Counted from the stretch's first letter, positions 1-5,111 are shown. The stretch is DNA of 7,277 nt from an uncultured cyanobacterium (GCA_945836835.1 CAMAML010000056.1:1-7277), one strand, 5' to 3'. The notes: generated by a model not told the origin, from the sequence alone. A program made the numbers and translations.

Positions 1-33
1 AAGAAAAGATTAGAAAAAACATGGTTTAGTTGA
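1..33 (+). CDS. possible 3' end of an upstream plus-strand gene (last 10 codons)
   Basis: Frame 1 reads KKRLEKTWFS and stops at TGA (31-33). The only support is position: a good plus-strand intrinsic terminator begins 21 bases after this stop, as expected at the end of a gene entering from the left edge. Frame 3 also stays open until 27-29 (ending NMV), so the frame is not certain. Ten residues are too few to identify a product. Confidence 0.3.
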   Translation, partial: KKRLEKTWFS

Positions 34-54
34 GTAAGCCGTTGCGAATTTAGA

Positions 55-86
55 GGCACGCAAAACAACAGTGTTGCGTGCCTTTT
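55..86 (+). terminator. intrinsic terminator of the gene entering from the left
   Basis: A perfect 9-bp stem, GGCACGCAA (55-63) with TTGCGTGCC (74-82), closes a 10-base loop and is followed by TTTT (83-86) and further T-rich sequence. The T-rich side lies 3' on the plus strand, so it acts on plus-strand transcripts. Bases 87-157 after it hold nothing I can recognise. Confidence 0.75.
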
Positions 87-157
87 GATTTGTTTTGAAT
101 GAAAAACTTTGTCCGTAATTTTGCTGACGGTATTTTTGTTGAAGTGATTTTGCGGAC

Positions 158-190
158 TTTTCAAATTTTAAAAAAGAGTTATAATATAAT
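158..190 (+). promoter_or_regulatory. sigma70-type promoter of the short 195-347 transcript
   Basis: The -10 is a perfect TATAAT at 180-185, overlapping a second TATAAT at 185-190. The best -35 is a weak TTTTCA at 158-163, 16 bases upstream. The region is very AT-rich, so chance matches are possible. The strong terminator 130 bases downstream makes a genuine short transcription unit more likely. Confidence 0.45.
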
Positions 191-208
191 TGTAAACGGT
201 TAGGGAAA

Positions 209-331
209 ATGTTTAACCAAGTAACGAAAACCAATCAGAGAAAACACCTGTTCTCGGATAAGTTTTTGATGAAAAAAATTATACACTCAATCCTTAAATT
301 ATCTTACTCTCTTTATCGGAGGGGCGATTAG
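209..331 (+). CDS. possible 40-aa basic peptide within the short transcript
   Basis: This ATG-to-TAG frame begins MFNQVTKTNQRKHL and ends SYSLYRRGD. It has no signal peptide and no clear transmembrane segment; the middle (LMKKIIHSILKL) could form a short amphipathic basic helix. The ribosome-binding sequence AGGGA is only about 2-3 bases from the ATG, which is too close for efficient initiation, and may be hidden in a hairpin. The stop codon falls in the left arm and loop of the terminator hairpin, so a translating ribosome would interfere with termination, as in leader peptides. I do not recognise it, and it may be non-coding. Confidence 0.2.
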   Translation: MFNQVTKTNQRKHLFSDKFLMKKIIHSILKLSYSLYRRGD

Positions 332-347
332 CCTCTCCTCTTTTTTT
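318..347 (+). terminator. strong intrinsic terminator of the short transcript
   Basis: An 8-bp stem with one G-T wobble, GGAGGGGC (318-325) with GCCTCTCC (331-338), closes the loop GATTA and is followed by TC and seven T (341-347). This is a textbook factor-independent terminator on the plus strand. Confidence 0.85.
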
Positions 348-370
348 AGTGGCTAAGTGACTAAGTGTGA

Positions 371-571
371 CATCGCAGTGGCGTAACTTTTCCGACATGG
401 TCGCTTTCTCAAATCGCCCAGGCTTTAAACGTAACTTTACCTGAACTGTTTGATTTTGATTATCTGCCGCAGGATAAAAATTCCATGAAAAATTATATCG
501 TATCCCGCCTCGAAAACCTTAACAGCGAAAGCATCACAACCCTTTACCGACTTGTAAAAATCATGCAGTAA
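371..571 (+). pseudogene. remnant of an XRE-family HTH regulator (C-terminal part only)
   Basis: The open frame reads RSGVTFPTWSLSQIAQALNV, then TLPELFDFDYLPQDK, and ends in a helix finishing ITTLYRLVKIMQ. This matches the usual end of an XRE/Cro-CI helix-turn-helix domain (pattern ERG..FPTL.TL.KIAKALNV.L.ELF) plus a short C-terminal helix. One residue seems missing between FPT and LSQIA. The frame is blocked by TGA at 368-370. It has no start codon before an internal ATG (484), and the first helices of the DNA-binding domain are absent. Just upstream, ATCGCAGTGGC looks like a decayed form of codons for IERG. I therefore call it a 5'-truncated, probably frameshifted pseudogene. It runs convergent to the toxin-antitoxin operon and its stop codon overlaps that operon's terminator. 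A functional gene starting further upstream is unlikely given the stops in all frames around 350-370. Confidence 0.65.
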
Positions 572-601
572 AAAACGGGAAAAACTTTTCGTTTTCCCCG
601 T
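570..601 (-). terminator. intrinsic terminator of the toxin-antitoxin operon
   Basis: Read on the minus strand, ACGGGGAAAAC (601-591), loop GAAAA, then GTTTTTCCCGT (585-575) forms an 11-bp stem with one mismatch, followed by a run of T (574-570). The antitoxin stop lies 31 bases upstream. On the plus strand no T-run follows, so it works for the minus strand. Confidence 0.8.
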
Positions 602-631
602 AAATTGTTTGGTATTATAAATCTGTATGAG

Positions 632-886
632 CTAACCCTCTTGCATTAAATCATCATAGTTCAAGTTATGATTTCTTGCATAGTTAATAAATTCTTTTTC
701 CTTTTCCGAAACCCTGATTTGGAATTTTAATACAACGCCTGTTTTGGGTTTACGACCTGCATTGGCACGTTTGCCGCCCCATAAAATTTCTTGAACCTCG
801 GCATCGGTTTGAGCATAAAACTCCTCTGCTTGCTCTTTTGACATACGTTTTTCTATAAGTTCTTTTGTTGTGATTGTGTTTCTCAT
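632..886 (-). CDS. antitoxin of a HigB/Gp49-type toxin-antitoxin pair
   Basis: An 84-aa protein, second gene of the pair. Residues 1-35 are charged and helical. Residues 37-47 read GGKRANAGRKP, a glycine/arginine-rich motif common at the N-termini of small phage and mobile-element DNA-binding proteins. Residues 50-80 (VVLKFQIRVSEKEKEFINYA and onward) look like a ribbon-helix-helix unit: one strand with alternating hydrophobics, then two helices. Its likely role is to bind and neutralise the upstream-encoded toxin and repress their shared promoter; that is inferred from order and shape, not from a family I can name. Its ATG overlaps the toxin stop in ATGA (883-886), which implies translational coupling. 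An AAGGAG ribosome-binding site lies 8 bases before the ATG. A strong terminator follows the gene. Confidence 0.7.
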   Translation of the reverse strand: MRNTITTKELIEKRMSKEQAEEFYAQTDAEVQEILWGGKRANAGRKPKTGVVLKFQIRVSEKEKEFINYARNHNLNYDDLMQEG

Positions 887-1215
887 TGAAGTAACTCCTT
901 ATTTTCTTGTAAATACTTGTCAATATTTAAATGAGCTTGCTTAATAAATCTTGCAGGTGCTTTTTGTGTTTTTTTAAGAACAATTAAACCGACAATAATT
1001 ATCTTGTTTTTGGCATATTTAAAATATGCTCTGACATTATCAGGTTTCAATTCAAATAAACCATTACCCAAATCATTTATATTTTTGTATTTTTTACCAA
1101 CACGTTCAAAAATATAAATTGCTTTTGTAATTTTTAAGTATTCCGCATCAGCCAACTCCGAAAGTTGTTCTAATGCCTCACTCGTATATTCTGCCGTAAA
1201 CAAAAGTTCATCCAT
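883..1215 (-). CDS. HigB/RelE-superfamily toxin (phage Gp49-like, PF05973 type)
   Basis: A 110-aa protein in which residues 52-100 match the Gp49/HigB-type toxin core: GLFELKPDNVRAYFKY, a hydrophobic strand NKIIIVGLIVLKK, then TQKAPARFIKQAHLNIDKYL (family pattern LFELR..., ...KK.QKTP..EI..A...Y). Members are ribosome-dependent mRNA endonucleases that inhibit translation until the antitoxin binds. I chose the ATG at 1215. The frame extends to an ATG at 1242, but the -10 box TATAAT (1239-1234) lies inside that extension, so the mRNA should start downstream of it. The ATG at 1215 has a GAAAGG ribosome-binding site 6 bases upstream. Toxin-first order is typical of higBA-like pairs. No key residue looks lost and the gene seems intact. 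Confidence 0.8.
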   Translation of the reverse strand: MDELLFTAEYTSEALEQLSELADAEYLKITKAIYIFERVGKKYKNINDLGNGLFELKPDNVRAYFKYAKNKIIIVGLIVLKKTQKAPARFIKQAHLNIDKYLQENKELLQ

Positions 1216-1233
1216 ATAATGCCTTTCATAGTC

Positions 1234-1262
1234 ATTATACATGATTTTGTTGACAATTTCAA
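1234..1262 (-). promoter_or_regulatory. promoter of the toxin-antitoxin operon
   Basis: On the minus strand, TTGAAA (1262-1257), a 17-base spacer and a perfect TATAAT (1239-1234) place the transcription start near 1227, leaving a leader of about 12 bases with the GAAAGG ribosome-binding site. This fixes the toxin start at 1215. Confidence 0.75.
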
Positions 1263-1273
1263 GTCCATGTCAA
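1250..1273. promoter_or_regulatory. inverted repeat over the toxin-antitoxin -35 box, candidate operator
   Basis: TTGACA (1250-1255) and TGTCAA (1268-1273) are perfect inverted arms separated by 12 bases, and the -35 box (1257-1262) lies between them. Toxin-antitoxin operons normally repress themselves through such a site, so it is a reasonable operator. The arms are short and AT-rich, so this is tentative. Confidence 0.35.
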
Positions 1274-1297
1274 GCCATTAATTACGTATTATTATTG

Positions 1298-2089
1298 TTA
1301 AAAATTAATCGGTGGGGTCAACGGGTGTTTACGTGGTACCATTTCATTGGTTTTAACCAATTTACCGTTTGGACCGACAATATATTTTGGAACTCGTGCG
1401 TATGAAAATACAGGATCTGCAAGGCGTTCAACGACATTTTTCCCTTTGTCATTTTGATATATATACGTTCTCGGATTGTTGCAAAACCAACCGCATGTAT
1501 GTCTGTCTAATTCCCACTTACCGTCAGAATTCAGTTTCTTTGCCCAAGTCCCGTTTACTTTCGTGCCGTTTGGCATCATATAACCATATGCGGATATTTT
1601 TAAGTATTCAGGTTTACCGTTACGTAAATGTTTGTTGACCTTTAAATCTCCGTACCCATTTCCCGGTCTAAAATCGCGTTCTCGAACAATTGTTGAAAAG
1701 CCGTTACCGCTATTAACCCCAATAATCTCTTGTATTTCGCCATTGTTAGTTTTTACGTTGCATAAAGTGTTATATTTTTTGCCATACGAGTTAGAAATAC
1801 CATGACTAATGCGGTTTCCTGCTCCGGTGTCCATGTTAATTACGTTTGTTAAAATTTCATTATTACTATAGATATTTCTGTCTACTACTTTAAACGGTTC
1901 TTTTGCACCTGTCCTAAATGATGAGATAATTTCCTGTGTATACGGTTGTCCTGCCCCTTGATGTCCTTTTGGGATAACGCCTTGAACAATTTTTTTGTAA
2001 ACGGAAATCCCGTTTTTTGAAGTTCCAATCAATTTCCCATACTGCGAACATATTTCATTAGCAACTTTGTAATTGTTCCAAAAAGCCAT
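1298..2089 (-). CDS. hypothetical 263-aa protein, family not recognised
   Basis: The protein begins MAFWNNYKVANEIC and ends VPRKHPLTPPINF. It is rich in Asn, Gly, Lys and Tyr and net basic, with no signal peptide, transmembrane segment or coiled coil. The middle holds repeated G/N-rich turns (for example MDTGAGNRISHGISNSYG, residues 87-104; RPGNGYGDLK, 141-150), suggesting beta-structure. Residues 190-212 (GKWELDRHTCGWFCNNPRTYI...) have the only clustered cysteines and aromatics. I know no family for it. I chose the ATG at 2089 because AAAGGGG lies 9 bases upstream; a TTG at 2095 would be only 3 bases from it. It stands alone between manC (103 bases upstream) and the toxin-antitoxin promoter. 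The 2090-2192 gap holds only AT-rich sequence with a weak TATATA -10 candidate near 2130. No GC-rich terminator hairpin follows its stop. Confidence 0.7.
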   Translation of the reverse strand: MAFWNNYKVANEICSQYGKLIGTSKNGISVYKKIVQGVIPKGHQGAGQPYTQEIISSFRTGAKEPFKVVDRNIYSNNEILTNVINMDTGAGNRISHGISNSYGKKYNTLCNVKTNNGEIQEIIGVNSGNGFSTIVRERDFRPGNGYGDLKVNKHLRNGKPEYLKISAYGYMMPNGTKVNGTWAKKLNSDGKWELDRHTCGWFCNNPRTYIYQNDKGKNVVERLADPVFSYARVPKYIVGPNGKLVKTNEMVPRKHPLTPPINF

Positions 2090-2183
2090 AATCAAATTCC
2101 CCTTTACTTTTTTCGTACCTACACATATATAAACACGAAAAACTAAAGAAAATTGCGTTAAGCTTACTGCTATGTGTTACATT

Positions 2184-2197
2184 TGTTAATATTTACA
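2184..2197. promoter_or_regulatory. imperfect 14-bp palindrome at the manC stop codon
   Basis: TGTTAATATTTACA matches its own reverse complement at 12 of 14 positions (form TGTWAATATTWACA) and spans the manC stop codon, about 100 bases upstream of the hypothetical gene. It has the shape of a repressor or activator site, but AT-rich palindromes arise by chance. Confidence 0.2.
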
Positions 2198-3581
2198 CCC
2201 TGCCGTAGCAGTCCTCATAGCGGATGATGTCATCTTCCGAGATGTAGTCGCCTTTTTGAACCTCGATAATTTTCAGCTCGATATCGTAAGGGTTTTGAAG
2301 TGAATGTTTCGATTTCAGCGGAATATCTATGCTGTCTCCCGCATTGACGATAAATTCTTCCCCGTCACGCAAAACAAGTGCCGTTCCCTCCAGCACAACC
2401 CAATGTTCGGATCTGTGGTTGTGAGATTGGACGGAAAGTTTGTGTTTAGGAAGCACGCAAATTGTCTTTGTCAAATACCCCTCACCACTGTTCATACAAG
2501 TGTAATAGCCCCAAGGGCGAAATACCGTTTTGTGAAGTTTTGTGGTGTCGCTCGATTGGGATTTTAGTTTTTCATAAAGGTGCTTGACGTTTTGAGCGGC
2601 ACTCATCTTACACGCCATAATCGCATCTTCGGTTTCCACGAGGATTATGTCCTCCAAGCCCGATACCGCAACGATTTCTTTTTGAGAATAAATCAAAGAA
2701 TTTTTGACGTTATCTACAACGACTTTTCCGCTCAAAACGTTTCCGTTTTCGTCTTTTTCTTTGACGTTGTAGAGCGATTGCCACGAGCCTAAGTCGTTCC
2801 AGTCGGACATCAACTCGACAAGCGCAATTTTGTCGGATTTTTCCATAACCGCATAGTCAATCGAGATTGACGGCATTTTCTCATAAATCGAGTAGTCAAT
2901 TTTTGTGCTTGAAGAAAAGTCGAAACTTTTCAAATTTTCGCAAATTTCGGGCGCATATTTTTCAAACTCTTGCTTAAACGTTGAAATTTTACCCATGAAA
3001 ATTCCTCCGTTCCAGTAGTAACCGCCCTCTTGCAGATATTTTTGAGCAGTTAAAAGGTTCGGTTTTTCGACAAACCTGTCAACTATGAACCCTTCATCCG
3101 TTTGAGTGGCGGTCTTAATGTATCCGTAACCCGTTTCCGGATACGTCGGCTTAATTCCAAAGGTTACGATAAACCCTTGTTGTGCAAGTTTTTCCGCTTT
3201 TTTCACCGTTTGAGCAAACCTGTCGTAATCTTTAATCAAATGATCCGACGGCAAAATCAAAACAATATCATCTTCCCCGTCTTTTTGGGAAAAATATTCC
3301 AAAGAGCAGGCAATCGCAGGTGCAGTGTTCCGTCCGAGCGGTTCGGATAAAACAACGTTATCTTTGTCAATTTTGTTCAGTTGAAGTTTTATATCTTGTG
3401 CGTGAATAACGTTTGTAATTGCGAGGATGTCAGAGGCTGTACAGAACAAATTTACCCTTGCAAAAGTCTGTTGCAAGAGGCTTGAACCGCTTCCCAAATC
3501 AAGCAACTGTTTAGGATACATATCCCTTGACAAAGGCCATAATCTGCTTCCGCTTCCGCCTGCTAAAATTATTGATTTCAT
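2193..3581 (-). CDS. manC: bifunctional mannose-1-phosphate guanylyltransferase / mannose-6-phosphate isomerase
   Basis: This 462-aa cytoplasmic enzyme makes GDP-mannose from mannose-1-phosphate and GTP. Family members with this C-terminal domain also interconvert fructose-6-P and mannose-6-P. The nucleotidyltransferase domain (about 1-290) shows LAGGSGSRLWPLSR (6-19), EPLGRNTAPAIA (80-91), PSDH (111-114), TGYGYI (150-155), FVEKP (170-174), WNGGIF (190-195) and WNDLGSW (261-267). The type II isomerase cupin domain (about 350-462) shows RPWG (355-358), the metal-site stretch QSHNHRSEHW (385-394) and the terminal EDDIIRYEDCYGR (449-461). Length is normal (about 460-480). The frame stays open upstream to 3677, but MKSIILAGG is the family N-terminus, and AGAGGA lies 9 bases before the ATG at 3581. 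GDP-mannose feeds O-antigen, capsule or GDP-fucose/rhamnose synthesis. It lies 240 bases downstream of fabZ and probably has its own promoter. Confidence 0.95.
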   Translation of the reverse strand: MKSIILAGGSGSRLWPLSRDMYPKQLLDLGSGSSLLQQTFARVNLFCTASDILAITNVIHAQDIKLQLNKIDKDNVVLSEPLGRNTAPAIACSLEYFSQKDGEDDIVLILPSDHLIKDYDRFAQTVKKAEKLAQQGFIVTFGIKPTYPETGYGYIKTATQTDEGFIVDRFVEKPNLLTAQKYLQEGGYYWNGGIFMGKISTFKQEFEKYAPEICENLKSFDFSSSTKIDYSIYEKMPSISIDYAVMEKSDKIALVELMSDWNDLGSWQSLYNVKEKDENGNVLSGKVVVDNVKNSLIYSQKEIVAVSGLEDIILVETEDAIMACKMSAAQNVKHLYEKLKSQSSDTTKLHKTVFRPWGYYTCMNSGEGYLTKTICVLPKHKLSVQSHNHRSEHWVVLEGTALVLRDGEEFIVNAGDSIDIPLKSKHSLQNPYDIELKIIEVQKGDYISEDDIIRYEDCYGRV

Positions 3582-3604
3582 ATTTTGTATTCCTCTTTTT
3601 ACCA

Positions 3605-3635
3605 ATAATATTCGACTTTTTCCGAATCGTTTCAA
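3605..3635 (-). promoter_or_regulatory. probable manC promoter
   Basis: On the minus strand, TTGAAA (3635-3630) is followed after 17 bases by AATATT (3612-3607), or after 19 bases by TATTAT (3610-3605). Either places the start near 3600, leaving a leader of about 20 bases with the AGAGGA ribosome-binding site. The -10 is imperfect. Confidence 0.45.
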
Positions 3636-3663
3636 ATCGTTGTTACAATCCGTTACATAAAAT

Positions 3664-3691
3664 TTGACTTCTTCCAAACATATTCCATAAT
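3664..3691 (+). promoter_or_regulatory. plus-strand promoter inside the fabZ-manC gap
   Basis: TTGACT (3664-3669), a 16-base spacer and CATAAT (3686-3691) each match the sigma70 consensus at 5 of 6 positions. The predicted start is G3698 or A3699. It points against the flanking genes and lies about 60 bases upstream of a strong plus-strand terminator, which argues for a dedicated short RNA. Confidence 0.55.
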
Positions 3692-3697
3692 GTTGCT

Positions 3698-3756
3698 GAT
3701 GTCTCTTTTACCGGTAACCTCTGATCCTCCTCCTTTGGACAGAGGTTCTTTTTTTT
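3698..3756 (+). ncRNA. predicted ~59-nt small RNA with an anti-Shine-Dalgarno loop
   Basis: The unit runs from the start predicted by the upstream promoter to the end of an eight-T run. It has a short unstructured 5' part (GATGTCTCTTTTACCGGT) and then the terminator hairpin. The hairpin loop is TCCTCCTTT (3728-3736), and CCTCCTTT is identical to the universal 3' tail of 16S rRNA that pairs with ribosome-binding sites. It could therefore pair with strong AAAGGAGG sites in mRNAs, or with the minus-strand transcript of the same locus. No ORF fits in it. Small RNAs with C/U-rich terminator loops that mask ribosome-binding sites are known in other bacteria; that this is one is inference. I recognise no named RNA family. 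Confidence 0.45.
3716..3756 (+). terminator. intrinsic terminator of the predicted small RNA
   Basis: AACCTCTG (3716-3723) pairs perfectly with CAGAGGTT (3740-3747). The stem extends by TCC/GGA (3725-3727 with 3737-3739) around one bulged A, and is followed by C and eight T (3749-3756). The T-run is on the plus strand only; on the minus strand the hairpin is followed by ACCGGTAAAAG and would not terminate. Confidence 0.75.
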
Positions 3757-3760
3757 AAAG

Positions 3761-3811
3761 ATAAGCAGTACATGTTTTCGACAAGTGAATGTCGGACTTT
3801 GCACCGCTTAT
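3761..3811 (-). other. imperfect 12-bp stem-loop just after fabZ
   Basis: Read as minus-strand RNA, ATAAGCGGTGCA (3811-3800) pairs with TGTACTGCTTAT (3772-3761), including two G-U wobbles. An inner hairpin, CGACA/TGTCG with a 6-base loop (3794-3779), sits inside it. It begins 10 bases after the fabZ stop. Only CTTT follows it, so it is at best a weak terminator for the lpx operon. It may instead stabilise or punctuate the mRNA end. Confidence 0.4.
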
Positions 3812-3821
3812 TTCAGTAAAA

Positions 3822-4271
3822 CTATTTGAGAGCAAAAGTCATATCTGCTTCGACGCAAACTTTGCCGTCAACGCTTCCGATACCATGAGCCTTGCAGATA
3901 GGACCTTTAACTTTTTGGAGCTGAATTTCCATATCAAATCTGTCGCCCGGACGTACGATATTCTTAAATCTTACACCGTCAACCCCTGCGTACAAAGTCA
4001 ATTTACCTTTAAATTCAGGCATTGTCATCAAGACGGGTGCGGAGCATTGTGCCAAGGCTTCTAATTGCAAAACACCGGGCATAATAGGGTTTCCGGGGAA
4101 GTGTCCTTGGAAAAATGACTCGTTCATCGTCATATTTTTGTAGCCTTTGGCATATTTGCCCGGAACGCATTCCGTAATTCTGTCCACGAGCAAAAACGGA
4201 AATCTGTGAGGAATCATGTTCATGATTTCCATAACATCAAAATGTAATGTTTCTTGTTGTTCTTCAGTCAT
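3822..4271 (-). CDS. fabZ: (3R)-hydroxyacyl-ACP dehydratase
   Basis: This 149-aa hot-dog-fold enzyme of cytoplasmic type II fatty-acid synthesis dehydrates 3-hydroxyacyl-ACP to trans-2-enoyl-ACP. It draws on the same hydroxyacyl-ACP pool as the lipid A acyltransferases. Diagnostic stretches are IPHRFPFLLVDRI (20-32), FQGHFPGNPIMPGVLQLEAL (54-73) with catalytic His57 and Glu71 (14 apart, as in E. coli His54/Glu68), and a C-terminal strand VCVEADMTFALK. Length is normal. The ATG at 4271 is preferred over the in-frame GTG at 4280 because AAAGG lies 8 bases before the ATG and overlaps the GTG. It starts 15 bases after the lpxC stop and is the last gene of the lpx run. In many bacteria lpxA follows; here a 240-base gap follows instead. 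Confidence 0.96.
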   Translation of the reverse strand: MTEEQQETLHFDVMEIMNMIPHRFPFLLVDRITECVPGKYAKGYKNMTMNESFFQGHFPGNPIMPGVLQLEALAQCSAPVLMTMPEFKGKLTLYAGVDGVRFKNIVRPGDRFDMEIQLQKVKGPICKAHGIGSVDGKVCVEADMTFALK

Positions 4272-4286
4272 AATCGTCACCTTTCA

Positions 4287-5108
4287 TTATTTACATTCTA
4301 CTAACTTATCTTTTAACATCTTCGCAACTTTCACGTGAACGGCGTGTCCTGCCTCTTTTGCCAAAATCTGACATTTCATATTCAAAGGACTAACCCCCGT
4401 TAAGCGAAAATCGCCGATTAAATCGAGCATCTTATGTTTAACGGGTTCTTTGTCGGAACGCAACTCCGTTGTGTATCCCTCGTCCGTTAGCCCGACGGTA
4501 TTTTCAACCGTAACCCCCTGAGCAAATCCGAGCATCTGAAACTTTTTCAGGTCTTTGTAAAACCCGAAAGTTCTTGCCTCAATAATTTCTTCCAAATTCT
4601 TAGGGTCGTAGTTTATAAAACACCTTCTAAGGTCGTTGTGGTCGTAGTTTACTGCATACGACATAAACAGTTTATCGGAAGGAAGAACCACCAAACTGGT
4701 TTTGCCGTTGATGTAGTAAACAGGTTCGGAAACCGTATATTGTTGCGGTTTTCTGAAAAGCGGTTTATCAATCCCCGTATTTTTGAACAATTCAACCCAC
4801 TCTTTTGAACTTCCGTCCAAAATCGGGACTTCGATTTCGTTCATATGAATATCGAGAGAGTCAATACCGCAAATCGCCAATGCTGCCGTCAAATGCTCGG
4901 TTAACATTGCCTTTGCTTTTTTGCCGTCGCCTAATACCACACAATGCTCGGTCGATACGACATTATCTACACAACCCTCAAACTCTCCGTTTGGCGTGTG
5001 GTAGATAATCTTTCCCGACTTTGACGGAACAAACCTTACGTTACAAGGCTTGTTCTTCATCAAACCGTTTCCCGATACGGATACTTCTTTTTTTAGAGTT
5101 ACAACCAT
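4287..5108 (-). CDS. lpxC: UDP-3-O-acyl-N-acetylglucosamine deacetylase
   Basis: This zinc-dependent deacetylase performs the committed step of lipid A synthesis in the cytoplasm. The 273-aa protein has the two-domain LpxC layout. Domain one carries the zinc-ligand motif TEHLTAALA (Glu71, His72) and EVPILDGSSKEWVE (93-106). Domain two carries EARTFGF (178-184), the second zinc pair VKHKMLDLIGD (His225, Asp229) and the catalytic-histidine region AGHAVH (His255). All metal and catalytic residues are present. It is shorter than the E. coli enzyme (305 aa), mainly at the C-terminus and in loops, as in cyanobacteria-type LpxC. The ATG at 5108 lies 3 bases after the lpxD stop. The best ribosome-binding site, AAGAGGAG, is about 12 bases upstream within the lpxD end, so translational coupling is likely. 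I see none of the LpxC degradation-tag features known in enterics, but the family varies there. Confidence 0.95.
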   Translation of the reverse strand: MVVTLKKEVSVSGNGLMKNKPCNVRFVPSKSGKIIYHTPNGEFEGCVDNVVSTEHCVVLGDGKKAKAMLTEHLTAALAICGIDSLDIHMNEIEVPILDGSSKEWVELFKNTGIDKPLFRKPQQYTVSEPVYYINGKTSLVVLPSDKLFMSYAVNYDHNDLRRCFINYDPKNLEEIIEARTFGFYKDLKKFQMLGFAQGVTVENTVGLTDEGYTTELRSDKEPVKHKMLDLIGDFRLTGVSPLNMKCQILAKEAGHAVHVKVAKMLKDKLVECK

Positions 5109-5111
5109 TTC

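Larger units (their letters stand above)
195..347 (+). ncRNA. predicted ~150-nt transcript: small RNA or 40-aa peptide mRNA
   Basis: This is the span between a TATAAT promoter and a strong intrinsic terminator, giving an RNA of about 150 nt with no recognised gene in it. Near its 5' end GGTTA (198-202) can pair with TAACC (214-218), which would cover the only purine-rich ribosome-binding candidate, AGGGA at 202-206. A 40-codon ORF (209-331) begins three bases after that sequence and stops inside the terminator stem. Its peptide (starts MFNQVTKTNQ, ends YSLYRRGD) is basic and matches no family I know. I read the unit as a small RNA first and a peptide gene second. Expression is inferred from the signals only. 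Confidence 0.4.

Noticed and set aside
111..157. GTCCG/CGGAC and CCGT/ACGG inverted repeats downstream of the first terminator
   Set aside because: The arms are only 4-5 bp with long AT-rich loops, which is expected by chance.
10..234. 74-codon minus-strand open frame
   Set aside because: It needs a TTG start, has no ribosome-binding site and no protein-like pattern. It lies across the terminator and promoter of plus-strand units.
1369..1638. 89-codon plus-strand open frame
   Set aside because: It lies wholly inside the 263-aa minus-strand gene, has biased composition and no recognised motif. It is most likely a shadow.
2156..2168. TAAGCTTA palindrome as a manC terminator
   Set aside because: The self-complementary core has no loop and no GC-rich stem, and the T-rich stretch is not directly attached, so it does not qualify as an intrinsic terminator.
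3582..3677. 32-residue N-terminal extension of ManC
   Set aside because: The family starts at MKSIILAGG-type sequence. The extension has no family match, overlaps the likely promoter, and the ATG at 3581 has its own ribosome-binding site.
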